From the NCBI RefSeq assembly GCF_000315625.1, contig NW_005434669.1, forward strand, positions 628,595 through 663,460: a DNA stretch of 34,866 nucleotides, read 5' to 3'. Below are positions 1 through 11,591 of this stretch, piece after piece. The notes under the pieces were generated by a model, which had not been told where the DNA came from, made no database searches, and worked only from the letters and a program-made list of their open reading frames with translations. Every line of letters starts with the position of its first letter. Within the stretch, counting starts at the first letter, position 1. Origin of the DNA: Guillardia theta CCMP2712. Taxonomy: Eukaryota > Cryptophyceae > Pyrenomonadales > Geminigeraceae. Made by a program: the position numbers and the translations under genes.

Positions 1-16
1 TCCCTCCCTCCTTCAT

Positions 17-97
17 TCACTCACTCACTCACTCACTCACTCACTCACTCCCTCTCTTCCTCCCTCCCTCCCTCCCTCCCTCCCTCCCTCCCTCCCC
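17..97. repeat. Tetranucleotide microsatellites (ACTC)n and (TCCC)n
   Basis: Two adjoining pyrimidine-rich simple repeats: about eight ACTC units (17-51) followed, after a short interruption, by about nine TCCC units (60-97). They lie upstream of the IP3-receptor gene. Confidence 0.9.
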
Positions 98-607
98 CTC
101 CATTTCTCATCACGTTCTGTTTCACCCTCACCGCATTGCATTGCGACGTAGCAAGTTTTTTAAGCTTTACAGTTGTAACCAACCGGCGGCGGGCCGGGTA
201 ATCGACCCGGCAGCGACACTGAGGGATTGACACGAGCAACGTTTTTTATAAGTTAACCGCAGTCGTAAAGTCTTTTTTACCTGTGTAAGGCTCTTGCTAG
301 GACCATGCTAGACCATGCAGTGCCTATCAACTTTCATGTCTGCCGCAATGGTCACAGAGTGGGGGCCACGGAGAGAAGGATAGACCGTCGGACGGGCTTG
401 ATGGAGATGCTCTCCATAACCTTCCTTGATGAGCAGAACCTCACGTGAGCTCAGTCTACTTGACGGCGCTGTTATGCATGCTTGTCAAATATCCATCATA
501 AAGTGGCGATTGACCCCGACGTATTTGGTGTTTTGATGTAGATTCGGCTTCCCGTCCCCTGCATCTCGGCCACAGCTTATCCTCTTGTATATTTGCAGTC
601 AGTCTCA
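98..607. other. 5' flank of the IP3-receptor gene
   Basis: No complete gene is seen. A short open segment starts at ATG 305 and runs to a plausible donor (gtgagc, about 466); a tttgcag acceptor ends at 598. Joining them does not enter the IP3-receptor frame (a stop follows), so any such exon is more likely untranslated or mis-called. The rest shows no recognisable feature. Confidence 0.4.
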
Positions 608-3600
608 ATGAAGAGCGCCAAGCAAAAGTCGCAATATAGCGGTCTGCTGTCGGGACTAGAAGATCATGAATCCGACAGCCTCAAGTTCGGGGATCAGATA
701 GCTCTGATTCCGGAAGGACAGAATGCCATCTTGATGCACTCGGGGTGAGCTCTCTCTTCAGAGCTCAAAGTTTCATATTTCTCCTGACATCTGCATCATT
801 GCAGGTCTTTGAAAAGTAGACCACTGATCCAATTTTTCAATCAAGCTGTCACGATGCCGACAAACATGTTAGACTGTCGGTGGAGAATATTCCCCAAGTG
901 TCAGTACGAGGCATCGAAAGCGCTCAAGAAGATCCAGAAGAAGAGAGCGTGGGATGAAGGGAAAGGTCTTGCTCTGCCTCCTAGGCCAGGAAAGTTTGAA
1001 ACTGTAGATGACGTGGCGTCCACTTTTGCAGCCGAACACAACTTGCATAACGTGGAGGCAGTGAAAGAAGTTGTACAGAGTGTCGCTGCCATGGAGGAGG
1101 AGAAAGAGGCAAACACGGCCGAGCTGACAAGGAGGCAAGGGAAGATTATACTATTCGGAGACAGCATCCAGTTGCAGCACGTGGCTTCGGGGTTGTTCCT
1201 CACCGTTTCGAAGTTGCGCGGGTTCGAGAAAAGCACTCGAGCGCTGGAGATGACGGACCGAGGGAGCGATCACGCCATCTTCCGGGTGCAACCAGCTTTC
1301 AGAACTTACGGGCAGGGCGAGCCGATCGGATCTGGAGATCTGGTCGTGTTTGTCAGCGAGAAGAAGGTATTCGGTACCACGATGTTCTTTCACGTTAGCT
1401 CGACAATAGGCCAGGATCTGGTCCTCCAAGACAAGCTCCTCGACGAGAATCAGCTGAGCTTGAGCTCAGATGGTCGCACGGGAGTAGAAGAGCTCTGCTC
1501 TTCTCCTACTGACGTCAAGATGACCATGTTCCGGCTTATCATCTTCCGGCAATGGGACCTGCCGGAGGAGCAGGAGGCGTTTGTATATGGAGAAGACGTA
1601 GTATGTCTGTATCACAAGGACTTCGAGTCTTACCTCGAGTATGATGGTCACGGGATCAGTCAACCGGTGTTCACTGAGAGCCAGCGGACTTCGGAGAAGG
1701 CTAGAAAGAAGAGTTACTGGATGTGGAAGCTGGAAAGAACCTCCCTCGTATCAGGAGGGCAGAAGCTATACGCCATGGCGCAACAGTTCCGGATGAAGCA
1801 TCTTCCGTCAGGCATGTACCTATGTGTGAGCGATGACAAGACTGTGGGTATGACATCGGACGTGAACGACGAGAACACGTTGTTCACGTTCAAGCCCTTC
1901 TCCAAGGAAGAGACTGTACAGCCCGTGAAGGCCGGTTCATCCGTGTACCTCATCTCTAGAGCTCATGGTTGGATCATCGCAGAGCACTCAACGATGAGAC
2001 CCAACGACGACGAGATCGCCAAGAGATACCGCAGGAGGATTGCAGTTCGTTCGTTGGACCAACTCCCCGAGCGAGATGTTCTGACTTTGATGCGAGTGAA
2101 TGCAACAATGACGTCGAATGTTCTCAAGGTTGAGAATACCCTCCATGTTATCAGGTCCTGAGCTCTGACTTCATCCTAGGTTTCCAAGACCATATCCGTC
2201 CTCAAGACTCTCTTGTACCATAGGCTTGCTCGATTGCCAGATTTCCAAGGCGAGCTGCAAACGTGAGGGAAATGAACAACATCGTTGTCTTTATGACGAT
2301 GTTTGATGACGCAGCACCTTGCCAGAAGAACTGCCGGGGCAGGCTGAGCTTGTGATCAAGATCTATGACGACGCTCATGGTCTCACTCAGCCTCACCTGC
2401 TTCGACTGCTTCTCAACGCTACCTACGACGACGACGACAACCCCATGTCTCGGGACGGAGTTCCGAATAGGCTGCTGCAGAAGCTTCTGCGGGAGACGTC
2501 CTGCATTGAAACCGTCATGAGCATCCTCGATGAGACCTTCAAGAAAGGAGTTCACATCCGATGGCTGGAGGCGGAGGACGCGAGGTTCAGCAGGATGGTG
2601 GAGCTGATGAGGTTGATGTACAGGCTCATGAAACAGGTGGTGAAGGGCGACGAGAAGAACTCGCTGGTGCTGATGCGATACAAGAAGACCATCCAGTCGC
2701 ATCTCGGCCGAAGTCTTCAGTGCACGGGCACACTCATGGAGATGTACGTGGGCAAGCGGAAGCTGCTGATGAGCATCACGAGGGAGGAACTAGAGATGGT
2801 CTTCCGCCTGCTAGAGGAGGAGAAGAACTCTCAGTACCTTGACCTCCTACTCTCCATCTGCTCGCACCAAGACACACCCATCCCTTCCAATCAGCTCCAC
2901 GTCGCTCACCTCCTCGGCGAGAACCGCACCATCCTCCCCCGCACGAGGATCACTAAGACGATGGGAGGAAGAACAAAGCTGGAGTTCTCCATCTCCGACT
3001 CGAGGGGCTCCCCCCTCCCTTGGATCGACGTTTCTCAGCTGCAGAGCAGGGGAACCTTCCTGCACGGCAGGGACCTTTGCTCCGACATCCTACTCGCTTC
3101 CTACATGGACTTGAGCCCCCAGCAGAAGATGGTCAGATTCTTCATCCGCAGCACAAACTTGATAGGGCGGGTAGCGCTTGGCCGCAACGTGCCAGCCATC
3201 AACAGGATGTTGAACATGCCGGAGTTCTGTTTCGGTTACGAGGATGTTCTGTCGGTGATGGAAGAGGAGAGCGTTCCGTCGTTGATCCGCGCTCAGTATT
3301 CGCTCCTCTTGCTCCGGCTCTACATCGACCGAGAGCCTCGAGCATCTGAACCTGAGGTGTTGTACACGAGGATGTCTCGGATGATCCAGGAAAGGAACAG
3401 CCACAGCAGGGAGGAAGAAGGGGAGGGAGAGGAGGAGGAGGAGGGCCGGAGGGGGAGCGATAGAAGGGGGGAGGAGGTCAAGGGAGAGGTCGAGACGGGG
3501 AGGAGGTTAAGAGATCTCTCGCTCTATCTGCTCAGGATGATCGAGACATGGAGGGGGGAAGGGATCGTGTGCGACATGCGAGACTGGAGCCTCGACGTGG

Positions 3601-6600
3601 CGACCTACGGGGAGATCGAGCTGCTGCGAAGCTGGATCGACACAGTCGACTTTCTCTTCGACGTCGGCATCGTCTGCTCTCGTCGCTCAGCCGCATGTGA
3701 CGTGTCGTACGCGCAGAGGCTTCTGGCTGGGCTCCACCGCCTCGTCCACCTCCCTGACTCGTACGAGCCACCAGCAGCAAGCAAGGAGACGATGATGCGA
3801 TGCAGCCTGCGGTCTCGCGCCCTCGAAGTTGTGCATCGGCTCATGTCTCTCAAGACTAACATCCGCATCTCCTTCTTCGTTGATCGCTGGGAAGATTTCT
3901 TCCTATCCACAGAAGAACATGGGGGAGCGAGTGGAGGAGGGGCGGGAGGAGGCGGAGAGGATGACAGCTCATATCTGTTGCATCAAGATGGTAGGGACGG
4001 AAGAATCAAGAGCCTGGTGCAGGAAATGTTTGATGAACAAATACTTGGAAACGAAGGAAACATCAGTGACGTGTACGTCGAAGGCAGCTACAACTCAGAC
4101 CTGTTCGTGAAGTTGATGACAGACATGCTTGTATTCAATGACATCAAACTGAGCAGACAGGCCGTGGAGCTTCTGATCCGACACATCGATCAGAAAGTTC
4201 GATTCCTGCAAGACATGGAGCAGATTCAGGTGCTGGTGTACCCGGAAGCTGCGCGCGTGTACGAGTCTGCCCAGCTGCTCGTCTCCGATCTCGTCAGGCT
4301 CAAAGATCGTCTGCTGGCTGACAACGAGGAGGCCCTCCAGCAGGCGACTCTTGTCATCCGCACCATCTCAGCTGCCCTCATCCCCCAAGGCGCCAGGTCA
4401 GCCTCCATCGTTCGCAAGAATCAGACCATCCTCAACAACCTCGACCTCGACCGCCACGTCATCGAGATCCTGCGGCTGGTGAGTCGCTCGACGAGGTCGT
4501 CGGAGCCGGAGGAGGAGGAGGAGAAGGAAGAGGCGAGCAGTGGACAGAGAGAGCTGTTGCAGGCTTGCTGCACCTTCATCTCGCTCATGGTCAAGGAGTA
4601 TCCGAGGGCTCAGGTCAAGGTTGTGGAGCACGTGGACCTGCTGGTAGAGCAGCTGGGGAAGAAAGGGATCAACGTGGCAGACGCTATCCGAGAGGTCTTC
4701 TCCAACAACCTGCCCTTGTGCTCTGAAGTCCCGGAGAGCCTGTTGCGGCATCTCACGTCCGCCATCAAGACCTGGGGGCAGGAGGAGAGTTGGATGCGAG
4801 CGCTGGAGGTGTTCCTGCTTTGCGATGGGGTGCTGATCAAGAGAAATCAGAACCTCGTCTCCCGTCTCCTGCTGGAAGAGCATGAAAGCCTCCTCCTCCT
4901 CTCCTGCGACTTGTTGGCCGACTGCCTTGACAAGGCAGAGAGGAGGCGCGAGCTCGAGTTTCACATCCAGTGCCTGCGCATCCTAGCACTCTGCGCGTCA
5001 GGAAGCAACTTGAAAGTGCAGGTGAAGCTGATGGAGCTGGTGGGGCTGGAGCGAGTGGTGCGCAGCATCGTGGAGCTCGACGAGCAGCTGAGAGCGGAGG
5101 GGCGCAGCTACGACAATCAGCTCTACAGGCTGCAGGAGAGCAGGACGAGGGTTGTGACGAACGTCTACCTCACGTGCGAGGACGGACGAGCCAAATTTGC
5201 GATCCAGTCTTGTGGCTGCATCATGACGGCAGACGCCGAGGGACGCAGCCTCTTGGCGACCTTTATGCGGCTGGTGGAGGACGTCGAGAAACGCCTGGGA
5301 GCAGCAGGCGAGGAGGAGCAGGACAAACAGGATGCTAGCTGCAAGCTCGTCGAGAGCTTGGCAGAGGCTCTGCGATGGATGATAACCAGCAGCGACGTGG
5401 AGACAGGGGAGGCTCGTAGCGAGCAGCTCCACCCCCACATCCATCCGCAGCTGCTCTCCCTGCGCATCAAGCTGGTCTCGCTCTACCAGACCTTCGGTCC
5501 TCAGCTGCAGGAGTCGACGGAGAGCATCAACGCGCTCTTGGTCGAGCTCAACCACCTGGGAGTGCTCGGGGACCTGCTGGTGAAGGCGGAGACGGGGGAG
5601 GCAAGCTCAGAGCCTCATCGCACCGTCGAGGAGCGTTTCCTGCATGGGCTGCGGAGCTTCAAGGAGGGAGTGAGGAGCGTCATCGGTGACGACAGCAGCG
5701 GCTTCTCCTCCTCCCTCATCCGCGAGATGTCTTGCCTGCTGACTTCCCTGCGGGGACAGGACGACGACTTGAGCGCGCTGAGAGAGTTTTGCCGGCTCAT
5801 AACGGACGAAGACTGCGAGTCAGACCTGCAGCACGTCGGGCTGCAGGTGCTCCGAGCGATCGTGTACCTGAACCCCGCGAAGAAGAGCAGGAGGGAGCAG
5901 GAGGAGGAGTACGCGAGGATGAAGACTTTCGACGACCCCTCCGATGCTCAGAACAACGTTCCTGAGTTCTTGAACCTGCAGCTGCTGGTGGCGCAAGCAG
6001 GGGCGGTGGACGCTTTCCTGGCATGCTTCTGTCAAGATGATGCACGCATAGTACGAGAGTCTCTCCTGCTTGCTAACTCGCTCCTTGCCGGGGGGAACGC
6101 GATGGTGCAGCAACTCTTCTCGCGGTACCTCGCGTCTCCTTCCAGCCAGACATTCTTCTTGAAGCTCCTCGACACCTTCGAGCATGCGACCATGCAGATC
6201 AAAGAAAGGAAGAAGAGGTCGAAGAAAGACAAGGCGAGGAAGAAATTAATCGAGTCAGCCACCGTTGAGAGAAGAGAAGAGGATGACAACGGATATGTCG
6301 TGATGACGGAGGTGATGGCGATGTCTTCATCTCTTCTGCTGACATGACAACCCTCAGGTCATGAAGTTAATGCGCAGGCTGTGCATGGGAGGGAACAAAA
6401 TGCTGCAGGACATTCTGAGAGAGCAGAAGTTGAATCGAGTCTCCATCAACTTCTTCGAGGAGACTGTCAAATATCTCATCGCCAGCGAGCTGGTGAACCC
6501 GACTTCTTCCACTTCTCCACCCTAACTTCTGACCTCTCCCTCTCCCATCCTCTTCCGAAAGACATAACCCCTCCCCCCCCTCTCCTCCTCTCCTCATGTC

Positions 6601-9200
6601 TGAACCCTCTCTCAGGACATCAACTCTCTCATTGCGTCTGCCAACGTCTACGAGGTGGAGGGGATAATCCGCGCGTTCATGATGATCGCTGACGCCATGT
6701 ACGGCCCCAACCTCGACAACCAGTGGGAGCTGTCGACCGCTGACTTCTTCGACCTCGTGGATCGCATCTTCTCCCGCGTCTTCTTCGAGACTTGCTCGAG
6801 CAGTTCTCAGTCGCCCGACAGGAGCCCGCAGGCGGTGAGGGTCAGGAACCTGATGAGGACGCGGCTCAAGGTCGCCATGTCGACTTGTCTCAACGCCTTC
6901 CTGGAGGGCGTCCAGGATGACGTCATCCCTGCCCGGATGATCACTACCCTGCAGTGGAGCGGAATCGTGCAGCAAACCACTCACTGCTACGACATGCTGC
7001 AAGAGAAGACCGGACTCTCGGAGGCGGAGCTTGTGAAGGAGGGAATCAGCTACTTTCTCGTCATGTCGTTCCTGGTGGCGTTTGATCGCACCGGAGTGAT
7101 CAGGATGGCGATCAAGCAGACGGAGAAGGCAGGAGCATTCTTTAGGGAGAGGATGGCGAACATCGAGATCGAGAGGGAGGGGAGGTTGGAGAGGATCTTC
7201 TTCCAGCTGCCCGAGGAGTGTGTGGCTGGGGGGGAGCTGGACTTGAGCTACATGGAGCTCTTTGAGAGCATCGAGAGGGGGAATCCGGAGAAGAAGAGCA
7301 AGAGCTACATAGAGAACATGAAGAAGATCATCGCGCGCGAGGATTTTCATCAGAGGATTCGAGACTCTCTTCTCTTCTTCACTGTCACTCACTGGGACTT
7401 GATCAAACGCGCGACCCTCGTGTGGGTCCTGCTCCTTCACTTGCTCCTCGTCTGCTCCAGCTACGCCCCCAACGATGTCCTTGCCGGCGAATCTGCACAT
7501 GATCGTTACGTTGAAATGAAGCTCAACTCAACGGAGTACGACAGACGTTTCTTTGAGGCCTCGGGGCGGGTGCAGGTGGTGGTGGACTACATGTGCATCG
7601 TCAACCTAGTGCTCTGCTCTTTGAGACTCTTCTCCTTCTGCACAGTCACAGCACCCGAGATCATCCGAGAGCAGAGATTCCGATCCTCACATCTTCGCCA
7701 TTCTACACACATCCCGTCAGGTTACCAGAAACAGAACAGCGGGGCTGATCTATGGCAGGATCAGGAAGATGTGTTTGTAGATGTGTTCAACGCACAGCAG
7801 AAAGCTCCGGCTCGTGCTCCGATGGAGAAGCTAATGGCGGCCGAAGAGCAAGAGGATGGAGAAAGAATCTTGAAGAGAAGATTCAGGGCAAGGAAGCTGT
7901 TGCAAGGGATGCTGATCCTCGTACAGTCTGAGAAGTTCTTGTATGAGGTTGCTTTCTTTCTCTTTTCTCTTGTTGCTGTTGTGATGGACAACACGTTGTT
8001 CACCACCTTCAGTCTGCTTGAGGTGATCGCTACTCTTGTGATGCTCACAATGACATGACGGCCTGCAGGTCTTCCTGTTGGAATCCTCTCGCAATGTCAT
8101 CGACGCGATGCGGTTCAAGTCCATGGCGATGCTGAACACCTTCTTCATCGGGCTTGTCTTCCTCTACGCCTGGATGATCTTCGGCATCCTGGTCTTCGAT
8201 GACTTACATCGCGATGACAAGGACAACCCCATCTGCTCCAACATGTTCCAGTGCCTCGTTGCGTATCTCTTCATCGCCATGCGCGGCGACGGCATCAAGG
8301 ATATGACAGCCGCGCCGTCCATACCTCACAACCTCGTCGACTCGCTCTCAAAGCCTGACGTCTTCCTCCTCCGACTGCTCTGGGACTTGACCTACCAGGT
8401 AACGCGAAAGAGGCGCGGGAATGACTGACCAGACCACTGCAGTGGCTCTTCATCTACGTGCTCCTCGCTATCATCACAGGCATCGTCATCGACGCCTTCG
8501 GCAGTCTCAGGGACAAGAAGCAGAAGGAGGAGGAAGACCTCAACAGCGTCTGCTTCGTCTGCAACCTCGATCGCTTCCGCATCGATCAGGTGCCTTGTCC
8601 TTCTCTCCGTCCCTGTGCAGTCCAACAAGTTTGGCAGTATGGCGTTGGGTTTGTGAAGCACGTGAAGTTCGAGCACAACGCGAGGTGGTACCTCTTCTTC
8701 CTGATGCGAGTCAAGCACACCCCCGTCACCCTCCTGACCTCGCAGGAGAGATACGTCAGAAGCAAGGTCCAGCCACTCCCTCTCGCCTCCTGCTGACTCG
8801 TCGCGGCAGGTCTGGCCACAAGTCGGGAAACCTCGCTATGACTGGCTGCCCAAGTGATTCCTCACTCGGACATGCTTCGAGTTGCTGACTGAGATGGCAG
8901 GGAGAGGACGTTCTCGATGCCTGAGGAGATCCTGGAGGAGAAGGACCGGGTACTTCATCTAATGCCTTCCTCTCTACCCTCACTGGGCTTGTTTCCAGCT
9001 CGAGCCCAGGCTTGCTCAACTGGATAGCAAACTGAACGCCTTTGAGAACAACCTCCTGCAGCTCATGGTACTGCTCGCTCCTTGTTTCCAACTCCTCAAA
9101 CTTGTGGCAGGAGCGTGTCCGTGAGAGGAAGGAGGCTGGTACCGATGACATACTGACCCTGTGGAGTCGGACGCTTTCTAGCGCTTCAGTGCGTGCATGA
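608..9200 (+). CDS. Inositol 1,4,5-trisphosphate receptor-like calcium channel
   Basis: Intracellular ligand-gated Ca2+ release channel, expected in ER or vacuolar membranes. Thirteen exons: 608-744, 805-2128, 2180-2262, 2315-6311, 6358-6492, 6616-8022, 8069-8398, 8443-8589, 8638-8766, 8810-8853, 8901-8949, 8999-9067 and 9111-9200. They sum to 7,941 nt (2,646 aa), close to the usual 2,700. Order: N-terminal suppressor-like region (KFGDQIALIPEG), MIR beta-trefoils, RIH helical domains, RIH-associated segment (VMKLMRRLCMGGNKMLQ), six membrane segments from about residue 2154, pore, last helix (FIYVLLAIITGIVIDAFG), and a C2H2 zinc site (C2508, C2511, H2528, H2533) with the same spacing as animal receptors. 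A charged tail follows. Of the IP3-contact residues, R504, K508 and R511 are kept (R567, K571, R574 here), but the YRK triplet reads DEK. The pore filter is GDGIKD instead of GGGVGD. Start chosen at ATG 608 because it precedes the first homologous segment. The identity is firm; the first exon is the least certain. Confidence 0.93.
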
Positions 9201-9538
9201 CAAGCCTAGCCATGTCTGTCTGAAGGTGTCGTAGACGGTCATGAGCTATTCTTCCTGTACATTAAAGAGATACTTGTATGTAGGAAACAGCACTCTTCAA
9301 GAGTGTTGCAACATGTAGCTCGGCATGTCTGATGTTGTGATGGAAGGGTTCACTAAATACGTATCCGCTGCCTTCCAGTGCGCTTCTTCTGTCCCTCTGA
9401 GGCAGACCGTCCGCCACTCATGAGTAAAAGCTGTAGGGCCGGAGAGACGCGTAATGGCCAGTAGGAACCAGGAACAGATGGAGCAGAGTGTGCTCGCCAC
9501 TAGAGCCTAGCAGGAGGGGGAGGGGGAGGGGGAGAGCA

Positions 9539-9541
<3 letters not shown>

Positions 9542-9588
<47 letters not shown>
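9542..9588. repeat. (AGC)n / CAG trinucleotide repeat
   Basis: About 15.7 perfect units. It would read as poly-Leu, poly-Ala or poly-Cys on the minus strand, but no credible gene surrounds it. Confidence 0.95.
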
Positions 9589-9591
<3 letters not shown>

Positions 9592-9700
9592 GGAAGGAAA
9601 GGAGATAAGACCTGCAGAGCTTGTAATGACAACTCTCAAAAGTCTGTCTTGAACTTATGCGGGATTGAGGCTCTTTTGAGACGCCAGACATGTGACATGT

Positions 9701-9776
9701 TCTGAGCTCATCGACTAAGATGAGATCTGAGCTCATCGACTAAGATGAGATCTGAGCTCATCGACTAAGATGAGAT
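9701..9776. repeat. 25-bp tandem repeat, three copies
   Basis: Three exact copies with a 25-bp period, starting at 9701, 9726 and 9751. Each unit contains the palindrome GAGCTC and a small inverted repeat (CATC...GATG); AGATCT forms at the unit junctions. It lies just upstream of the EF-hand gene. Confidence 0.95.
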
Positions 9777-9818
9777 CATCTTGGTTGCTTATCATCTTCT
9801 TTGCCAGGTGCTGGTGAA

Positions 9819-10907
9819 ATGTCCAAGGAGAGTTCTGTGGTACTTGAGCGACTCCTCTACCTCCCTCTATCTCTCTCCTGCCCCTCCCTCTATCTCTCTC
9901 CTGCCCCTCCCTCTATCTCTCTCCTGCCCCTCCCTCTATCTCTCTCCTGCCCCTCCCTCTATCTCTCTCCTGCCCCTCCCTCTATCTCTCTCCTGCCCCT
10001 CCCTCTATCTCTCTCCTGCCCCTCCCTCTATCTCTCTCCTGCCCCTCCCTCTATCTGTCCCTGAAATCTTGCTCAGGCTCCTTGGATGCCGGATGTTGAC
10101 AAGGTACAGTCTGCTTCTGACATTCCCATGTATCCTGAGAGAGACGGCAGGTCAGAAGTAAGTTCGACCATTACGACGTGGTACTCCGAGCCTGCATGTT
10201 GCTGCTGACCTGACAACGTGACGTGATGAGAATGGAGACGGGGAGCTTGATGAAGGAGAATGCATAGCGCTTGCCAAAGATCTGATCGCCAGCTTTCAAC
10301 TCGGCAAAGTAGATGAATCCCAAATCAAGGTTGTCCTAATACGCTCACGTGATCTTGCTCATGGATGAGACAGCAATGTTCGGAGTCGCTCATGTCGAGG
10401 GTAGATGGACTGTCCGGGAACCAGGACAACAAGATTCAATTCGAAGAATTCCTTCCCTGGTCTTGAAAGCATGTGTCCTGTTGTGCATGATGAGTTTCAG
10501 GTACATCCAGGTGGCGGAGGAGCACTGGAGATTGTTACACCCGAGCACGAAGGAAGCGGCGGTGAGACAGTCCTTGACATCTGTTCGCTTGACATGATTA
10601 GGCTCACAAACCTCGAGAGGACCGTGAGGGGCAGGACGACGAGAACTACTCGCCTGAGGTCGCTATGGATGTACCAGGCCCAACCACACCCTGACCCTCC
10701 GCCCTCAGTCTGTCTTGTCCAAGATCTCCTCTCTACGCGCACAAGTGGCTGAGATCAGAACCTCCTTGAAGGTCGCATGACGCATAGCGCGTGACCTTCC
10801 CTGACTGAGCCACTGACCTCCTGCATCAGACGTGGGACTCCGAGTTCGAGGAAGAGCTTGAGAAGTGCATCCAAGAACTGCCTGCCGCTCTGACAGCGCC
10901 TGTATAG
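9819..10907 (+). CDS. Small EF-hand calcium-binding protein with a coiled C-terminal region
   Basis: Predicted Ca2+-binding regulatory protein of 159 aa; partner unknown. Proposed exons: 9819-9839, 10077-10103, 10231-10329, 10386-10459, 10501-10561, 10602-10658, 10709-10771 and 10830-10907. They total 480 nt with the frame maintained throughout. Joining exon 2 to exon 3 rebuilds a canonical 12-residue EF loop, DKNGDGELDEGE, which is cut by an intron after its second residue. A second loop, SGNQDNKIQFEE, keeps Asn, Asp, Ile and Glu but has Ser at the first ligand position, so it is probably weak. The C-terminal third is rich in Lys and Glu and looks helical or coiled-coil (SVLSKISSLRAQVAEIRTSL). 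Exon 1 (seven codons) is the weakest call, and further EF-hands could lie in unseen 5' exons. The loops match the EF-hand superfamily; no specific family is recognised. Confidence 0.62.
9860..10057. repeat. 23-bp pyrimidine-rich minisatellite inside an intron
   Basis: Eight full copies and one partial copy of a C/T-rich unit (tatctctctcctgcccctcc is part of it), period 23 bp, almost without variation. It fills most of intron 1 (9840-10076) of the EF-hand gene and ends about 20 bp before the acceptor AG. Confidence 0.93.
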
Positions 10908-11591
10908 ACCCGCTCGCAAATGTACAGAGGATCTCTAGCTATCAGTAGATCTGCCCGAAATGTCAAATCGGGAGAGCCTGCTGTAGAGGGGAGCTCAATT
11001 CTCCCTTTCTCCCTCCTTTCTAGTCCATTCCTTTCTCCTCTCCTTCTCTCCTCCTTCTCTCCTCCTTCTCTTGTCTTCCTCGGCCCGCATTTCTTCGCCT
11101 AGTGGAGGACCCATGAGCCGCTTGAAAGTCCCATCACCCCACCCCATCACTTGCAATGAGTATCCCAAGTACCGGTGGAAGAGAGAAAATGGAGTACCCC
11201 CACCCTGAGTCAAAATGACAAGCGATCACGATGAAAGGACAAGCAAGAGGAGGGGGAGCAAGTAGGGAGCGAAGGGAGCGAACAAGGTAGGTGGGGATAG
11301 CCATAGTGGTCAGGAGAGGATGTGATAATGCTTAGGGAGCAGGGAAGGGAAGAAGCATGCAGAGGAAACGAGAGACGGTTGAAGTCGTGGGAGTGAGAGT
11401 GATGTATGAGAAAGGAAACGACCCTGCCAGTGATCTTTTGATCGTGTGATACTCCACAACTTATTTCTCTTCTTTCCTCCAGGATTCGTCGTTTTGTTTC
11501 TGCTTGACATGTCTGCGATTAGACTGTGGGTTGTCACAGTTGTCTCTGCAAGACCTTGCATGTGCGGCAGCGAGTGAAATCACCTCCCTTC
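10908..11591. other. Intergenic region, CT-rich then GA-rich
   Basis: 3' flank of the EF-hand gene and 5' flank of the cysteine-repeat gene. A C/T-rich tract (about 11001-11080) and a purine-rich tract (about 11230-11400) are the only visible structure. The frame of the downstream gene is open back to 11526, but it has no ATG before 11592. Confidence 0.5.

Larger units (their letters stand above)
9201..9818. other. Intergenic region with simple repeats
   Basis: A possible polyadenylation variant (cattaaag near 9260) follows the IP3-receptor stop. The rest holds a G-rich run, a CAG repeat and a 25-bp tandem repeat, listed separately. No coding exon was recognised on either strand. Confidence 0.6.

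Noticed and set aside
305-465. Upstream coding exon of the IP3 receptor
   Set aside because: The donor is good, but joining it to the acceptor at 598 produces a stop and does not enter the receptor frame.
6367-7500. 377-codon minus-strand frame
   Set aside because: It lies opposite the IP3-receptor coding exons; the sense strand gives the RIH-associated and membrane regions.
10139-10156. A small additional exon (RDGRSE) between EF-hand exons 2 and 3
   Set aside because: Both splice sites exist, but including it breaks a canonical EF loop that is otherwise perfect. Kept only as a possible alternative splice.
9781-10161. Open frames through the 23-bp minisatellite that encode a repeated SLYLSPAPPSI-type peptide
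   Set aside because: The array lacks stop codons in several frames because of its composition. It lies inside an intron of the EF-hand gene, and the peptide does not resemble a protein family.
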